A stretch of DNA of 64,000 nucleotides, taken from NCBI RefSeq assembly GCF_900142765.1, contig NZ_FRCB01000003.1, positions 248,001 to 312,000 of the forward strand. The letters are read 5' to 3'. The notes under the pieces are model-generated. The model did no database searches. It was not told the origin of the DNA and saw nothing but the letters and a program-made list of their open reading frames with translations. The DNA comes from Roseovarius litoreus (GTDB lineage Bacteria > Pseudomonadota > Alphaproteobacteria > Rhodobacterales > Rhodobacteraceae). A program made the position numbers and the translations under genes. Below are positions 34,884-45,156 of the stretch, in pieces (position 1 is the stretch's first letter; the number at the start of each line of letters is the position of its first letter).

Positions 34884-34895
34884 GTTTTCGAAAAC
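34884..34895. promoter_or_regulatory. 12-bp palindrome upstream of the ArsR gene
   Basis: GTTTTCGAAAAC, fully self-complementary, 46 bases before the start of the repressor. It is a plausible operator for self-control; inference. Confidence 0.5.
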
Positions 34896-34914
34896 TGCGA
34901 GTATTAGCCTTGCG

Positions 34915-36144
34915 TTACCCCTCCGGAGGGGCTCCTCCGAGGAACGCATTGCCGTTTTTATAATCACATGGCGCTTCCTGCATCTCCAGATGCAAGCCAT
35001 TGCCCTTATAAGGATGGGCCCGCGCCAGCGCCTCGTCAACCTCGATCCCCAATCCCGGCTCATCGGGTGGCGTCACAAAACCGTCTTCGACGCGCAGCCC
35101 GCCCTTGATCAGCGCGTCGTGGAACGGGGTCTCGATCGTCTCGGCCATCAGGATATTCGGGATCGACGCCGCCAGCTGAATATTCGCCGCCCATTCCACC
35201 GGGCCTGCGTAAAGATGCGGGGCGATCTGCGCGTTATAGACCTCGGCCATGGCGGCGATCTTGCGGGTCTCCCAAAGTCCACCCGCCCGGCCCAGGGCCG
35301 GCTGCAGGATCGACGCCGCGCCTTGGCGCAGAACGGGGGCGAACTCGGCCTTGGTGCAAAGCCGCTCTCCGGTGGCCACGGGCACGCCGGTGGCGGCGGC
35401 CACCTCGGCCATCTGCGCGATATTGTCGGGCGGAACCGGCTCTTCGTACCACAGAGGATCATAGGGTGCGATCGCCCGGCCCAGCCGGATAGCGCCTGCG
35501 GTGGTGAACTGCCCGTGGGTGCCAAACAACAGATCCGCCCTGTCGCCCACAGCCTCGCGGATCGCCCGGCAAAACGCGACCGACAGCGAGATATCCGACT
35601 GCGCCGGCATATGCCCGCCCCGGATCGTGTAGGGCCCCGCCGGATCGAACTTGAGCGCCGTATAGCCGCGCGCCACGTAATCGGCCGCACTTTCGGCGTT
35701 CATCTCGGGCGAGGTGAAGAAGCCGCGAAGATCGTGATGCGGCAAAGGATAGAGATAGGTATAGGCGCGCACACGCTCGTTCATCCGCCCGCCCATCAGC
35801 GCCCAGACAGGCCGCCCCCGCGCCTTGCCCAGAATATCCCAGCAGGCGATCTCCAGCCCCGAAAACGCGCCGATCACCGTCGGATCGGGCCGCTGCGTGA
35901 ACCCCGCCGAATAGGCGCGCCGGAACATCAGCTCGATATTCTCTGGGTTCTCCCCCTGCATGTGCCGCCCGAAGACATCCTCGATCACCGCGCGCATCGC
36001 CTCCGGCCCCACGGCGGCGGCATAGCATTCGCCCCAACCGGTGATCCCGTCATCGGTGGTCAGCTTGACAAGGATCCAATAGCGCCCTCCCCAGCCCGGG
36101 GCGGGCGGGGCGGTGACGATGATCTCGAGGTCCTGCAGTTTCAT
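34915..36144 (-). CDS. Enolase-superfamily dehydratase (mandelate racemase/galactonate dehydratase-like)
   Basis: A 409-aa protein. The ATG at 36144 (MKLQDLEIIV) is chosen because the upstream extension has no family features. N-terminal capping domain and barrel are both present. LLFGTHGQFTTAGAIRL resembles the HG-type metal loop of ManD/GalD dehydratases, WYEEPVPPDN is the second ligand loop, and GERL and HLYAGP follow. These enzymes remove water from sugar acids. The substrate is unknown, and no transporter is adjacent. Confidence 0.85.
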   Translation of the reverse strand: MKLQDLEIIVTAPPAPGWGGRYWILVKLTTDDGITGWGECYAAAVGPEAMRAVIEDVFGRHMQGENPENIELMFRRAYSAGFTQRPDPTVIGAFSGLEIACWDILGKARGRPVWALMGGRMNERVRAYTYLYPLPHHDLRGFFTSPEMNAESAADYVARGYTALKFDPAGPYTIRGGHMPAQSDISLSVAFCRAIREAVGDRADLLFGTHGQFTTAGAIRLGRAIAPYDPLWYEEPVPPDNIAQMAEVAAATGVPVATGERLCTKAEFAPVLRQGAASILQPALGRAGGLWETRKIAAMAEVYNAQIAPHLYAGPVEWAANIQLAASIPNILMAETIETPFHDALIKGGLRVEDGFVTPPDEPGLGIEVDEALARAHPYKGNGLHLEMQEAPCDYKNGNAFLGGAPPEG

Positions 36145-36309
36145 GTCGGGCCTTTCCGGGTCAGTTGCGCGGATCGTGGGCCGATCCGGGTATCGGCGCG
36201 ATGGTGCGGGTGTCTTTGGCCAGATGCAAGTTGCAATGGTGCGGCTGGCAAAACGCCCCGGTGGAGGTTTTGATACGCTGGCCCATGACCGGGGCATCCA
36301 GTACGGCAA

Positions 36310-36333
36310 AGGCGCCGGCTTGCACCGGCGCCT
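36310..36333 (-). terminator. Hairpin downstream of the RTX/vWD gene
   Basis: AGGCGCCGG (36310-36318) pairs with CCGGCGCCT (36325-36333) around six bases, 29 bases past the stop of the leftward gene. Only three T follow, so efficiency is uncertain. Confidence 0.5.
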
Positions 36334-36361
36334 GACACCCTCGGCAGTCAAAGACCAGTGC

Positions 36362-39300
36362 TTACACGGGAACTGGCTGATCGATGTTGCCCAACAAGAT
36401 CCCGGTCAGTTCCACAGGGCCAGCCGTAACACTGGCCACATCGATCCCGGTGTCATATACGACATTGTTCGCATCAGTCGGCAGGGCCGCATCCGGTGCC
36501 ACAAAGACCCAACGCGGGACAGCGTCGGTTTGCACGTCGAGCGCGAAGCGCAGGATATCCAGCGCATCTCCTACACCGACGCTCCCGTCCCCGTTCACAT
36601 CTGCCGCGATCAGGTTTTGGGGCGTGGCCGGGCCGAAGCTGGGGTTGATGTCCAGGGCGATCCGCAGTGCATCCAGCGCATCACCAACCCCGATAGTGGG
36701 ATCGGTTTCCGCGTCATAGGCCTTGGTCGCATCCACGCGCCCGATAGCCGCTGATCCAAGCCGGATGTTATAGCTGCCGCCGACGCCCTCGGTCTCTTCG
36801 GCCAGCGTCCTCGCGGTGCTGACCCCGGTGGAAAAGCCCACCACGGCCCCGTCAATCGCCTTGCCCGCGACATCGGTCAGGGTGACATCCAGCGTCACCC
36901 GTGTTTCACCGACATCCAGCTTGCCCGGTACCGTCGCCGTTTCGGGCGCCTGAACCAGCTCGGACGCCGAGGACTCGATGAATGTCGGATCATCCGTCAG
37001 CAGGAAATCCAACACCGCGTTGTCGAAGTTCACCGTGCCGGGGGTCAGACCTGCCGCCTCGACCGCCGCCCGTGCCGCATCGACATCGGCGGGATCGAAA
37101 TTGTCCGCCGTTACGATCGCGCCGGGCATGTCGGGATCATAGAAGCCCTCAAGGCTCTCGCCCTCGTCATAGGTGAACAGGCTCTGCTCCTCCGTGGTCA
37201 CGCGCCAATCGTCGCGATATTGCCCGTAAAGATCTTCGAAGGCCAAGGGGCGCTCCAGCACGGTCCCGTCGGCAAGCGCGATGTCATTCGCGGCGTTGCC
37301 ATCACCATCCCCCAACAGCCCTTCAACGCTGCCGGACATGTTGGCCGAGATCTGCACACCCAGATCAAGCCGTCCGTCCTGCAAGGCCACGCTGAGCCGC
37401 GCATCGCCAGCCGTTACGCCGGGCACCCCATCGGTGCCAGCGAAAACCAGCGTGTAGATATTTCCGTCACGGATGATCTGGTCACCGGTCTCGAGGGTGA
37501 GGACACTGCCATCACCCAGCAGGCGCACCGCTCCATCGATGGAGACCGGGTTGGTGTCGGTTGCGTCGAACATGACACTCGAGCCGTCGGAAAGACGCGC
37601 CGCAACGGCCACATTGACCGACACATTCTCCACATCGGCAACCGGCGCCGTGCGGGCCTGTATCTCGAACCAGTCAAATCCATTGCCCCGCACCGCGCGC
37701 AGCAGAACGAATTCCCCTACGGCATGGAAGTCATAGCCCACCCCATCCAGGGTCAGAAGATGCGGATCGCCCACCGTCCAGGCCACAGGCGTGGGCGAGG
37801 GCGGCAACGGCGGCGGTCCGTCCTGCGCCAGAGAGGCGACATCTTCCGAAGTCAGGCCACGAAATGTCAGGATATTGCCATCGCCGAAGTCGACTATGGC
37901 ACTGCCGTCGCCATCGTCCGTCGCGCTTGTAAGGGCGAGATTCCGATCCGCCACACTAAGTCTGTCGATCACAACGTTTAGACTATCGACACCGATTTCG
38001 AAATCGTCAATCACGTCATTCCCACCACCGACGATGGTGAAGAAGTCGGCACCCTCTCCGCCGATCAGGATATCGCTGCCCAGACCATCGACAAGGATGT
38101 CATTGCCGTCGCGGCCTTCCAGCCGGTTGTCATTCGCATCGCCCGTCAGCGTATCGGACCCGATCGTGCCGCGCACATATTCAAACCCCTGGACAGTGTC
38201 GACCGTCTCTATCGTTCCGAGCGAGATCCGCTGATCGTTCAGATTGAACGCGCTGATTTCGACGATGCCTGTTTCCAGGTTGGCATCCACGCCGAATACA
38301 AAGGGAGTATCGTAGCGCAGCCTGTCAAAGCCGTCGCCGCCGTCCAACGTGTTGTTGCCGCCGGCATAGCGATAGGATTCGTTGCCTGCCGATCCGGTAA
38401 AGCTGTCATCTCCGAACGAGCCGAGGACCTCCCACAGGGAATTGCCGCCGCCGATCGTTTCGGTGTTGCCGAACCCGTCATCGATGATCTGCCCGCTGGC
38501 AAGGCCAAGGTTCACGTTGATCCCGGTGTCGGCATCGCGGAAATCCATCCGCACAAGCCCTGTGCCGTTCAGAGTGAAACTGTCCAAGCCATCTGTCGAA
38601 CTGACGCTCATCCACTGCTCGCCCTCCGGCGCGAGATTGAAGACGTCGTCGCCCGCCGTGCCCACTATGGCCAGACCGCCATTGGTCCACCCCGCCGCAA
38701 GGGGGGTAGCCACCCCGACCAGCGTGTCGGTGCCTGCCAGCCCCTTGTCGACCGATCCGGTATTGGCCTGCCCGTCGATGGTGACGGTCACGGGGTCTCG
38801 CAGTGCCCTGTAATCCAACGTCACGAATTCGTCGTTCGGGTCGTTGCCGGCCATGTCGATAGTGTCATTTCCGGCCGTGCCGATCACCGCCTCGCCGGGC
38901 CCGTTGCTGGGCGCAAAGTATGTGGACGTATCAATAAAATCGTTCAGCCGCGTTCCGATGAACACGTTTTGGTTTGCTTCGATGGGAATAGGACCGCCCA
39001 AGTTTGTAGCCTCGACCGGATCCAGCGCGCGCACTTGATCGGCGCTCAGACCCCGAAACACCACCGAACTGCCATTGCCAAAATCGACAAAAGCACCGTC
39101 GGGGCTGTTTGTCGCCGCGGCAAAGGCATTCTGCACCTGCTGTGTGCTCAGACCCGGTGACGACACCTCCAGATTGTCCACGCCGATCTGGAAATCCCTG
39201 ATGATATCCTGCCCGCCCGACAGGATGAAGAAATCCGATCCGCTCCGGCCTTCCAGCACATCGTTTCCGCTGCTGTCGCCGATCACGTCATCGCCGTTCG

Positions 39301-40636
39301 ATCCCCGCAGATACTCCACGTTGGTGATCTTGTGGGCGAATAAGCTGTTGTCCCAGACACCCGCGACGGTGCCGGCTTCCATGTCCGCAGTGATCCCGTC
39401 CACGCCGAACCGGTCATAGCGGAGCCGGTCGAAACCGTCGCCCGCGTCCAGCGTGTCCAGACCACGCGCGAGAATGAAGCTTTCATTTGCGGCCGACCCG
39501 ATGATGAGATCGTTGCTGTCCGTCCCGCGAACTTCCCAGATCTTGCCGGTTCCGGAAATCGTTTCCTGATTGCCGAAGCCGTCGTCCAGAACCAAACCTC
39601 GCGCAAGATCGACCGAAACACCCGAGGAAAATTGCGCGTCTCCATTTTCGTCAACGGTGACTTCGTTCCGGAAATCCAGCCTCACCAAACCGTCACCATT
39701 GACGATATACGTGTCAGCGCCACCACCGCCGGACACGGAAATCCATTGACCGTCGGGCACTGTGATGTCGAACGTATCGCTGAAACCCGTGCCGATCAGG
39801 CTCAGACCGCCCGTATTGAACCCGGCGATCATCGGGTTCTGGACTCCTACAAGAGTGTCCACACCGTTGACGCCCTTGTCGATGGTCCCGGTATTGGCCT
39901 CGCCGTCGATCGTTGCGCTGATACCGGCGTCCAGTGCCCTGTAGTCCAGCAATGCGAAGGCATCGTTCTGGTTCATCCCGGACAAGTCTATCGTATCGGT
40001 GCCTTGGGACCCGGCGATGTTGTCCGAACCGGCATCGCCCGACACGATGGAATCGTCGCCGACCGAGCCGACCAACAGATCGCCCCCATCCGTGCCTTGT
40101 ATCAAAAGCGGGCCTTGCACCGTATTGGCCCATGTCGTCAGGTCCAGAGCCCGCCCGGGTCCGAAGGGATCTGTGGCGTCGATCGGTCGAGACGCCGTGA
40201 TGCTGTTCTCGAATGCGGTCACACCCTCGATTGTCGCATCGAACACTGCAGGGTCGCCGCCGATCACAAAGATCGCGTCGGCAAATCCCATGCCCATCAG
40301 GGAATATTCCAACTCAAGTATGACATGCGTCCCTTGCGGCGTGGTTGCCTGTCCCAGTGTTATTCTGTCCGGCTCGAAGGTCTGTCCTGGGGCACCAAAG
40401 CCGAACCCGCCAAACGGAAACACGACTGGTCCCGACGTTTCTGGGAAAAGCTGTGTTCGCGCTTCATCGGCGCCAAATTCCACCACTGGCAGATCGTCGC
40501 CCTGTCGAATGATGGAATAGGTGGTCGTTGTACTGGTGCCGGGCAGCGCAATGACTAGTGTCGCCGGTTGAACGCCCTGAACAGCATCATTGACATCGCG
40601 TCCAACCAGAACGCCGGAAATGGAAAACGTGCTCAC
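36362..40636 (-). CDS. RTX-type giant secreted protein with von Willebrand D and dockerin-like domains
   Basis: A 1424-aa protein from GTG at 40636 (GGGGG five bases upstream); the ATG at 40693 would add residues unlike a type I substrate. Two similar RTX-type cassettes (about 175-545 and 565-920) each contain GGDGFDRLRYD- and GNDVLEGRSG-type calcium repeats with NTGTIDKGVNGVDTLVG or NTGSVDKGLAGTDTLVG spacers. A von Willebrand D domain follows (about 949-1112, WTVGDPHLLTLDG to GLLGDGDGNAANDI), then a dockerin-like double calcium hand (about 1305-1370, VNGDGSVGVGDALDIL). It has no Sec signal and is presumably exported by the adjacent type I system. It is divergent from the adhesin gene. Confidence 0.85.
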   Translation of the reverse strand: MSTFSISGVLVGRDVNDAVQGVQPATLVIALPGTSTTTTYSIIRQGDDLPVVEFGADEARTQLFPETSGPVVFPFGGFGFGAPGQTFEPDRITLGQATTPQGTHVILELEYSLMGMGFADAIFVIGGDPAVFDATIEGVTAFENSITASRPIDATDPFGPGRALDLTTWANTVQGPLLIQGTDGGDLLVGSVGDDSIVSGDAGSDNIAGSQGTDTIDLSGMNQNDAFALLDYRALDAGISATIDGEANTGTIDKGVNGVDTLVGVQNPMIAGFNTGGLSLIGTGFSDTFDITVPDGQWISVSGGGGADTYIVNGDGLVRLDFRNEVTVDENGDAQFSSGVSVDLARGLVLDDGFGNQETISGTGKIWEVRGTDSNDLIIGSAANESFILARGLDTLDAGDGFDRLRYDRFGVDGITADMEAGTVAGVWDNSLFAHKITNVEYLRGSNGDDVIGDSSGNDVLEGRSGSDFFILSGGQDIIRDFQIGVDNLEVSSPGLSTQQVQNAFAAATNSPDGAFVDFGNGSSVVFRGLSADQVRALDPVEATNLGGPIPIEANQNVFIGTRLNDFIDTSTYFAPSNGPGEAVIGTAGNDTIDMAGNDPNDEFVTLDYRALRDPVTVTIDGQANTGSVDKGLAGTDTLVGVATPLAAGWTNGGLAIVGTAGDDVFNLAPEGEQWMSVSSTDGLDSFTLNGTGLVRMDFRDADTGINVNLGLASGQIIDDGFGNTETIGGGNSLWEVLGSFGDDSFTGSAGNESYRYAGGNNTLDGGDGFDRLRYDTPFVFGVDANLETGIVEISAFNLNDQRISLGTIETVDTVQGFEYVRGTIGSDTLTGDANDNRLEGRDGNDILVDGLGSDILIGGEGADFFTIVGGGNDVIDDFEIGVDSLNVVIDRLSVADRNLALTSATDDGDGSAIVDFGDGNILTFRGLTSEDVASLAQDGPPPLPPSPTPVAWTVGDPHLLTLDGVGYDFHAVGEFVLLRAVRGNGFDWFEIQARTAPVADVENVSVNVAVAARLSDGSSVMFDATDTNPVSIDGAVRLLGDGSVLTLETGDQIIRDGNIYTLVFAGTDGVPGVTAGDARLSVALQDGRLDLGVQISANMSGSVEGLLGDGDGNAANDIALADGTVLERPLAFEDLYGQYRDDWRVTTEEQSLFTYDEGESLEGFYDPDMPGAIVTADNFDPADVDAARAAVEAAGLTPGTVNFDNAVLDFLLTDDPTFIESSASELVQAPETATVPGKLDVGETRVTLDVTLTDVAGKAIDGAVVGFSTGVSTARTLAEETEGVGGSYNIRLGSAAIGRVDATKAYDAETDPTIGVGDALDALRIALDINPSFGPATPQNLIAADVNGDGSVGVGDALDILRFALDVQTDAVPRWVFVAPDAALPTDANNVVYDTGIDVASVTAGPVELTGILLGNIDQPVPV

Positions 40637-40789
40637 AGCAACCCCCACACTCGGAAACAGACTGACGCAAGGGAAGCACGTGGTCGGATTCAAAGCAAGG
40701 TAAGGGAATTACTACTTCTCATTTTAAGACGCTTGTGCAAGCGTTCACACGATTGTGAGTTTTGCCAGTGTACCGAGTTGGGGGTCGTT

Positions 40790-43700
40790 TTGCATTATTT
40801 TCCTGAAGAAAAGGCTGTCAATAATTTGACATCCGAGACCGAATCGCAACGTAACGCATTCGCGCATCGGCATAATTGGTTCAAACGGCATCTCGGAAAG
40901 ATTGCATCGGGCGGCACCCTGACCGGAACGATCATGGCCTTGCCCGCCATCGCGCAGGCCCAGGTCGCGGAATTCGTCAGCGCCAGCTCGATCAACGGCG
41001 TCACCAGCGTGCAGGCCCTCGCCAATGGCACGGCCAGCATGACCATGGCCAATGGAACGGTCATATCGATACCCGCAGGGCAATTCAGTGTCCTGGCTGG
41101 TGGTCAGGTCATGGTCGCGCCCCAGATCGCCCAGCTTGCGGCTCAGGCCATGGCGGCCGGCGCCGCTGGCGGCATTGGTCTCGGTGCGGCAGTTGCGGGG
41201 GCCGGGGTCGCGGGCGCCGTTGCCGTCGGCGCCGGAGGAGGAGGGGGGGACGGTCCGTCGCCGCTTCTGTTCCAGTCGACGACACCCTCCGAGCCCGCGA
41301 CAATCCCGCCCATCGTCGTGAACAATGCCACGGTGTCTGAGGTCAACGGCATCGGCAGCAACGCCATCCCGACCGAATTGCCCGAAGGCACGACACAACT
41401 GCGCATCACTTTCGCTGACGGCACCCTAGTTTCTGCCAACCCGACGGTCAACGTCGACGAGGAAGGCGCATGGGTCCTCCCGCTCTTCGAGCAGGGTCCC
41501 ACGGATCTGCGGCAGGGCCTCTCCTTGCTGTCCCTCGTCGCACTTGACGAAGACGGAGAAGAGCTGGGAACCTTAATCACTGAAATCCTGATCGACACCA
41601 TCCCGCCCACCGTCGCCGTGACCGATATCTCCTCGCCGGGGGACGATGACTTCACGGTGAACATCGCCGAGCGTGCGGAGCCGGTGACGATCCGGGGCGT
41701 CTCGGATGCCGAGGACGGCCAGATTGTGACCATTACCCTCAACAACGTCGAGTATACCGGCGAGGTGCGCGGCGGCGAATGGAGCATCGAGATACCGCCC
41801 GCCGATCTTGCCAACCTGCCCGACGCCGAGGCGTTCTATTTCATATCTCCCGTCGTCAGGGACGCCGCCGGCAATGAGACCACGGGCGAAGCCGCAACCC
41901 TCGCCACCGATTTCGTGGCCCCGTTCATCTCGATCAACCCGGTGTCCGCCGATGACGTGGTCGGTCTGATCGACCTGCAAGGCGATCTGACGATCACCGG
42001 CACCACCAACGCCGACCCCGGTCAGCAGGTGACGGTGCTGTTCAACGGAATCGAGTATCAGGGCGAGGTGGCATTTCCAGCCGTCAGGGCTCTTGATATG
42101 GCCACGGTGATCAATGGCGACGGCCCGATGAGGGACCCGGCGCCCTTGGAATTCCGGTGGTCGGTCACCATACCGCAGGACGATCTGTCGGCGCTGCAGG
42201 AACAGATCGGCGATGAAGAGCCGGCACAGATCCAGATCGTCGCCTCGGTCTCGGACAGCGCCGGCAATCCCGCCGAACAGGCCGAGCGCAGCATCGACGT
42301 CGATTTCCGTGGTCCGTCGCTGACCATCGACCCGATCGCCACCGACAACATCATCAACTTTGACGAAGACGGCATCGCCGTCACCATCTCGGGCAACACG
42401 AACAACGTGGAAGCTGGCCAAGCGGTTTTGGTCACCGTCAACCACACGCCGCTTATATCGGCGACCGTGCAGGAAGACGGAACCTGGGAGACCACGCTAG
42501 GCCCGATGGATGTCACCGCCATACCCGATGGCGGCAGCGTCGATGTCGTGGCCAATGTCTCGGATGCCGACGGCACCGCCGCCCCTACCATCACCGTGCA
42601 GCTTGCGCGCGATGTGACCCCGCCGACCATCGATATCGACGCAAACGTGATTTCCGTGGGCGCGGTCATGAACATCGCCGAAAGCACCGAGGATCTGACG
42701 CTTGGCGGCGCAACCACGGCGGAAGACGGCCAAGAGGTCACCGTGACTGTCGCCGGGACCGAGTTCACCACCCAAGCCGAGGGCGGCGCCTGGACCCTGA
42801 CGATCCCCAACGCCGATCTGCCCGAGATTGGCGATGGCGACACCGTCGAGATCACCGCCGATGTCTCGGATATCGCCGGCAACCCCGCCGAGCAGGCGAC
42901 CGCCAGTTTCGACGCCGATCTGAGCGAACCGTCGATCACGATCGTCGGTCGAATCGCTGGCGACGGCACGTTAAACATCGCGGAAAAGGCCGAAGGGATC
43001 ACCATCCGCGGCACCACAACCGGGGCCGAGGATGGGCAGACCGTTACGATCATGATCGGCGACAGCGAATTCACCACGAATGTGGGACGCGACGCCTGGT
43101 CGCTTGATCTGACTGCGGAAGATCTGGCCGCGATATCCGACGGGGATACCCTTGCGGTCACCGCCGATGTGTCCGACCTTGCGGGCAACCCCGCCCAACA
43201 GGCCAGCGCCAGCTTTACGGCGGACCTCTCCGCGCCCACCGTCACGATCACCGAACCGGTCGCCGAAGACGGCTTTCTGAACATCGCCGAACAGGGCAGT
43301 TCGATCACCATCCGCGGCACCGCCGTGGGTGTCGAGAATGGCCGGTCTGTCGTCGTCGATATCGATGATAATCAATACACCGCCGTAGTGACCGATGAGG
43401 CGTGGGTCCTGGTGCTCACATCGGACGATCTGGAGGGCTTCTCCGAAGCCGATGGCCAGACGATCAGGATCATGGCAGATGTCGAAAACGCCGCCGGAAA
43501 CCCGGCACCACAGGCCAGCGCCAGCTTGGATATTGATCTGACCCCGCCGACTATTTCCTTTGTCGATGACGTGCCGGCCGACTATGTGCTGACGCTTGCC
43601 GAACTGGCGGCAGATCCCGACAGCGGCGCCGAGGTGACCACGACTTCGCCTGAAGGCACGCCCGTCACCCTGACTTTCGAAGATGGCAATGGCGTCGCCG

Positions 43701-45091
43701 CTCTCCGCGTTCAAGATACGGTGCCGGATGGTGGTACGTTCGTGATCGATTTTCTCGATGCCGACTTGCTCGACGCTCTGTCGGATCAGACCGCCTATAC
43801 CGTCACGGTCGAGATTGCCGATGACGCGGGCAACACGGCCAGCGACAGTTTCGAACTGACGACGGATTTCAAACCCTCGCTTACCCTGAACGAGGTCGGC
43901 GTGGATGGCACGATCGACCTTCAAGGCCCGGCCCTCACCGCGGTGACCGGCACGGCCCTTGGCGCCGATGGCCAGACCGTGACCGTGACATTCGTGAACA
44001 GCGATACGCAAGCCGAGATCGGCACCACCACCGGCACCGTGACGAATGGCGCATGGTCTGCCCCGGTCAACGCCGCCCTGCTGGAAGAGATCTCAGCCGG
44101 TCAGGTCTATACCGTCAATGCTGATGTCAGCAACGCGGATGGGCGCGCAGCGGACACGGCCAGCCAGACGGTCACCGGCTATCTGCCGTCCGAATTCGGC
44201 TACTTCCTTGTGTCCGATACCGGCCAGTCCGTCACGGTCGTGTCCTTCACCGGGGAGGATTTCAATTCGAACGACGGGTTCGAAACCGAGATTTCGTTCG
44301 ACCCTCTTGAGAACCCCTATGTTGCAAATTCGAGCAATGGGAACCCGTCCCTGTTCTTCTTCCTGGCCAATGACGCAGGCACAGGCGACGGCACGCTGCT
44401 CGTCGGTGGCGGCACACTCACCACGCCTTTGCAGCCACTCTCTCCGCTGTTTACCTTCAATCTGGCCTCCGATGGCCAAAATCCGATCACGCTGCGCTTC
44501 GACCACATAGTGGATGATGTCGCCAGCGGATCTGCCGAACTCCTCATTGGCACCGACGGCATCGACACTCTGACCGGCGACAATATCGACAGCTTCATTC
44601 GTGGCAGGGGCGGGGATGATGCGATCGATGTCTCCGATCCGGGCGCAAACGTGGTGGTGTTCGAGACCACGCCCTCGGCCAATGGCGTCGATACGGTCAC
44701 CGGTTTCACCATCGGCCTCGGCGACGCCGTCGATGATACGATGTTCTTTCAGGGGCAGATCGACCTCAGGGGCGATGGCACTATTGTCGAGGCTCTGGCC
44801 GATGGGGGCACGATCGGCGCCAATACCGGCTTTGTGATCTTCACCACCGCACAGACGATCCCCTCGGTGTCCGAAGCGCTGACCAGTCTCAACGGCTTTG
44901 GCCCGGACGAGCAGTTCTACCTGATGGCCGGCAACGGCACAGATGCGCAACTCGCGCTGGTGACGACGGATGCGAACAGCAGCCCTACCGCCGAAGTGAT
45001 GGCCGATTTCCAGGGTATCGGCGGGCTCGATCAACTCGCCCCGTCGCAGATCATCCTGTCCGACCCCACAGGCCAAGCGGTGCTGACGTAG
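40790..45091 (+). CDS. LapA/BapA-like adhesin with eight Ig-like repeats
   Basis: The best start is TTG at 40790 (GGGGG five bases upstream), giving 1433 aa; the frame is open from 40568 without family features. The N-terminal part (to about residue 150) has a hydrophobic stretch ending ALPAIAQAQ and a Gly/Ala-rich segment. Eight bacterial Ig-like domains (about 263-1125) follow, each about 95-105 aa with motifs such as DGQ-VTVTI and VSDIAGNPA. The C-terminus has one RTX-like motif (GIDTLTGDNIDSF) and a terminal region typical of type I adhesins. It is likely a surface or biofilm adhesin exported by the ABC/HlyD/TolC set downstream. Confidence 0.85.
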   Translation: MHYFPEEKAVNNLTSETESQRNAFAHRHNWFKRHLGKIASGGTLTGTIMALPAIAQAQVAEFVSASSINGVTSVQALANGTASMTMANGTVISIPAGQFSVLAGGQVMVAPQIAQLAAQAMAAGAAGGIGLGAAVAGAGVAGAVAVGAGGGGGDGPSPLLFQSTTPSEPATIPPIVVNNATVSEVNGIGSNAIPTELPEGTTQLRITFADGTLVSANPTVNVDEEGAWVLPLFEQGPTDLRQGLSLLSLVALDEDGEELGTLITEILIDTIPPTVAVTDISSPGDDDFTVNIAERAEPVTIRGVSDAEDGQIVTITLNNVEYTGEVRGGEWSIEIPPADLANLPDAEAFYFISPVVRDAAGNETTGEAATLATDFVAPFISINPVSADDVVGLIDLQGDLTITGTTNADPGQQVTVLFNGIEYQGEVAFPAVRALDMATVINGDGPMRDPAPLEFRWSVTIPQDDLSALQEQIGDEEPAQIQIVASVSDSAGNPAEQAERSIDVDFRGPSLTIDPIATDNIINFDEDGIAVTISGNTNNVEAGQAVLVTVNHTPLISATVQEDGTWETTLGPMDVTAIPDGGSVDVVANVSDADGTAAPTITVQLARDVTPPTIDIDANVISVGAVMNIAESTEDLTLGGATTAEDGQEVTVTVAGTEFTTQAEGGAWTLTIPNADLPEIGDGDTVEITADVSDIAGNPAEQATASFDADLSEPSITIVGRIAGDGTLNIAEKAEGITIRGTTTGAEDGQTVTIMIGDSEFTTNVGRDAWSLDLTAEDLAAISDGDTLAVTADVSDLAGNPAQQASASFTADLSAPTVTITEPVAEDGFLNIAEQGSSITIRGTAVGVENGRSVVVDIDDNQYTAVVTDEAWVLVLTSDDLEGFSEADGQTIRIMADVENAAGNPAPQASASLDIDLTPPTISFVDDVPADYVLTLAELAADPDSGAEVTTTSPEGTPVTLTFEDGNGVAALRVQDTVPDGGTFVIDFLDADLLDALSDQTAYTVTVEIADDAGNTASDSFELTTDFKPSLTLNEVGVDGTIDLQGPALTAVTGTALGADGQTVTVTFVNSDTQAEIGTTTGTVTNGAWSAPVNAALLEEISAGQVYTVNADVSNADGRAADTASQTVTGYLPSEFGYFLVSDTGQSVTVVSFTGEDFNSNDGFETEISFDPLENPYVANSSNGNPSLFFFLANDAGTGDGTLLVGGGTLTTPLQPLSPLFTFNLASDGQNPITLRFDHIVDDVASGSAELLIGTDGIDTLTGDNIDSFIRGRGGDDAIDVSDPGANVVVFETTPSANGVDTVTGFTIGLGDAVDDTMFFQGQIDLRGDGTIVEALADGGTIGANTGFVIFTTAQTIPSVSEALTSLNGFGPDEQFYLMAGNGTDAQLALVTTDANSSPTAEVMADFQGIGGLDQLAPSQIILSDPTGQAVLT

Positions 45092-45156
45092 CGCCGAATG
45101 AAACTGAAGCCACAGGCCGCCCCGGCCCGTGGTTTCACCAGAAAGACCCCGTCCGC

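Noticed and set aside
34882-36273. Long plus-strand open frame (463 aa)
   Set aside because: It is the antisense shadow of the enolase-superfamily gene, with an Arg/His-rich composition typical of GC-rich shadows.
39632-40558. 308-aa plus-strand open frame inside the RTX gene
   Set aside because: Antisense shadow; the minus strand has clear RTX and vWD motifs.
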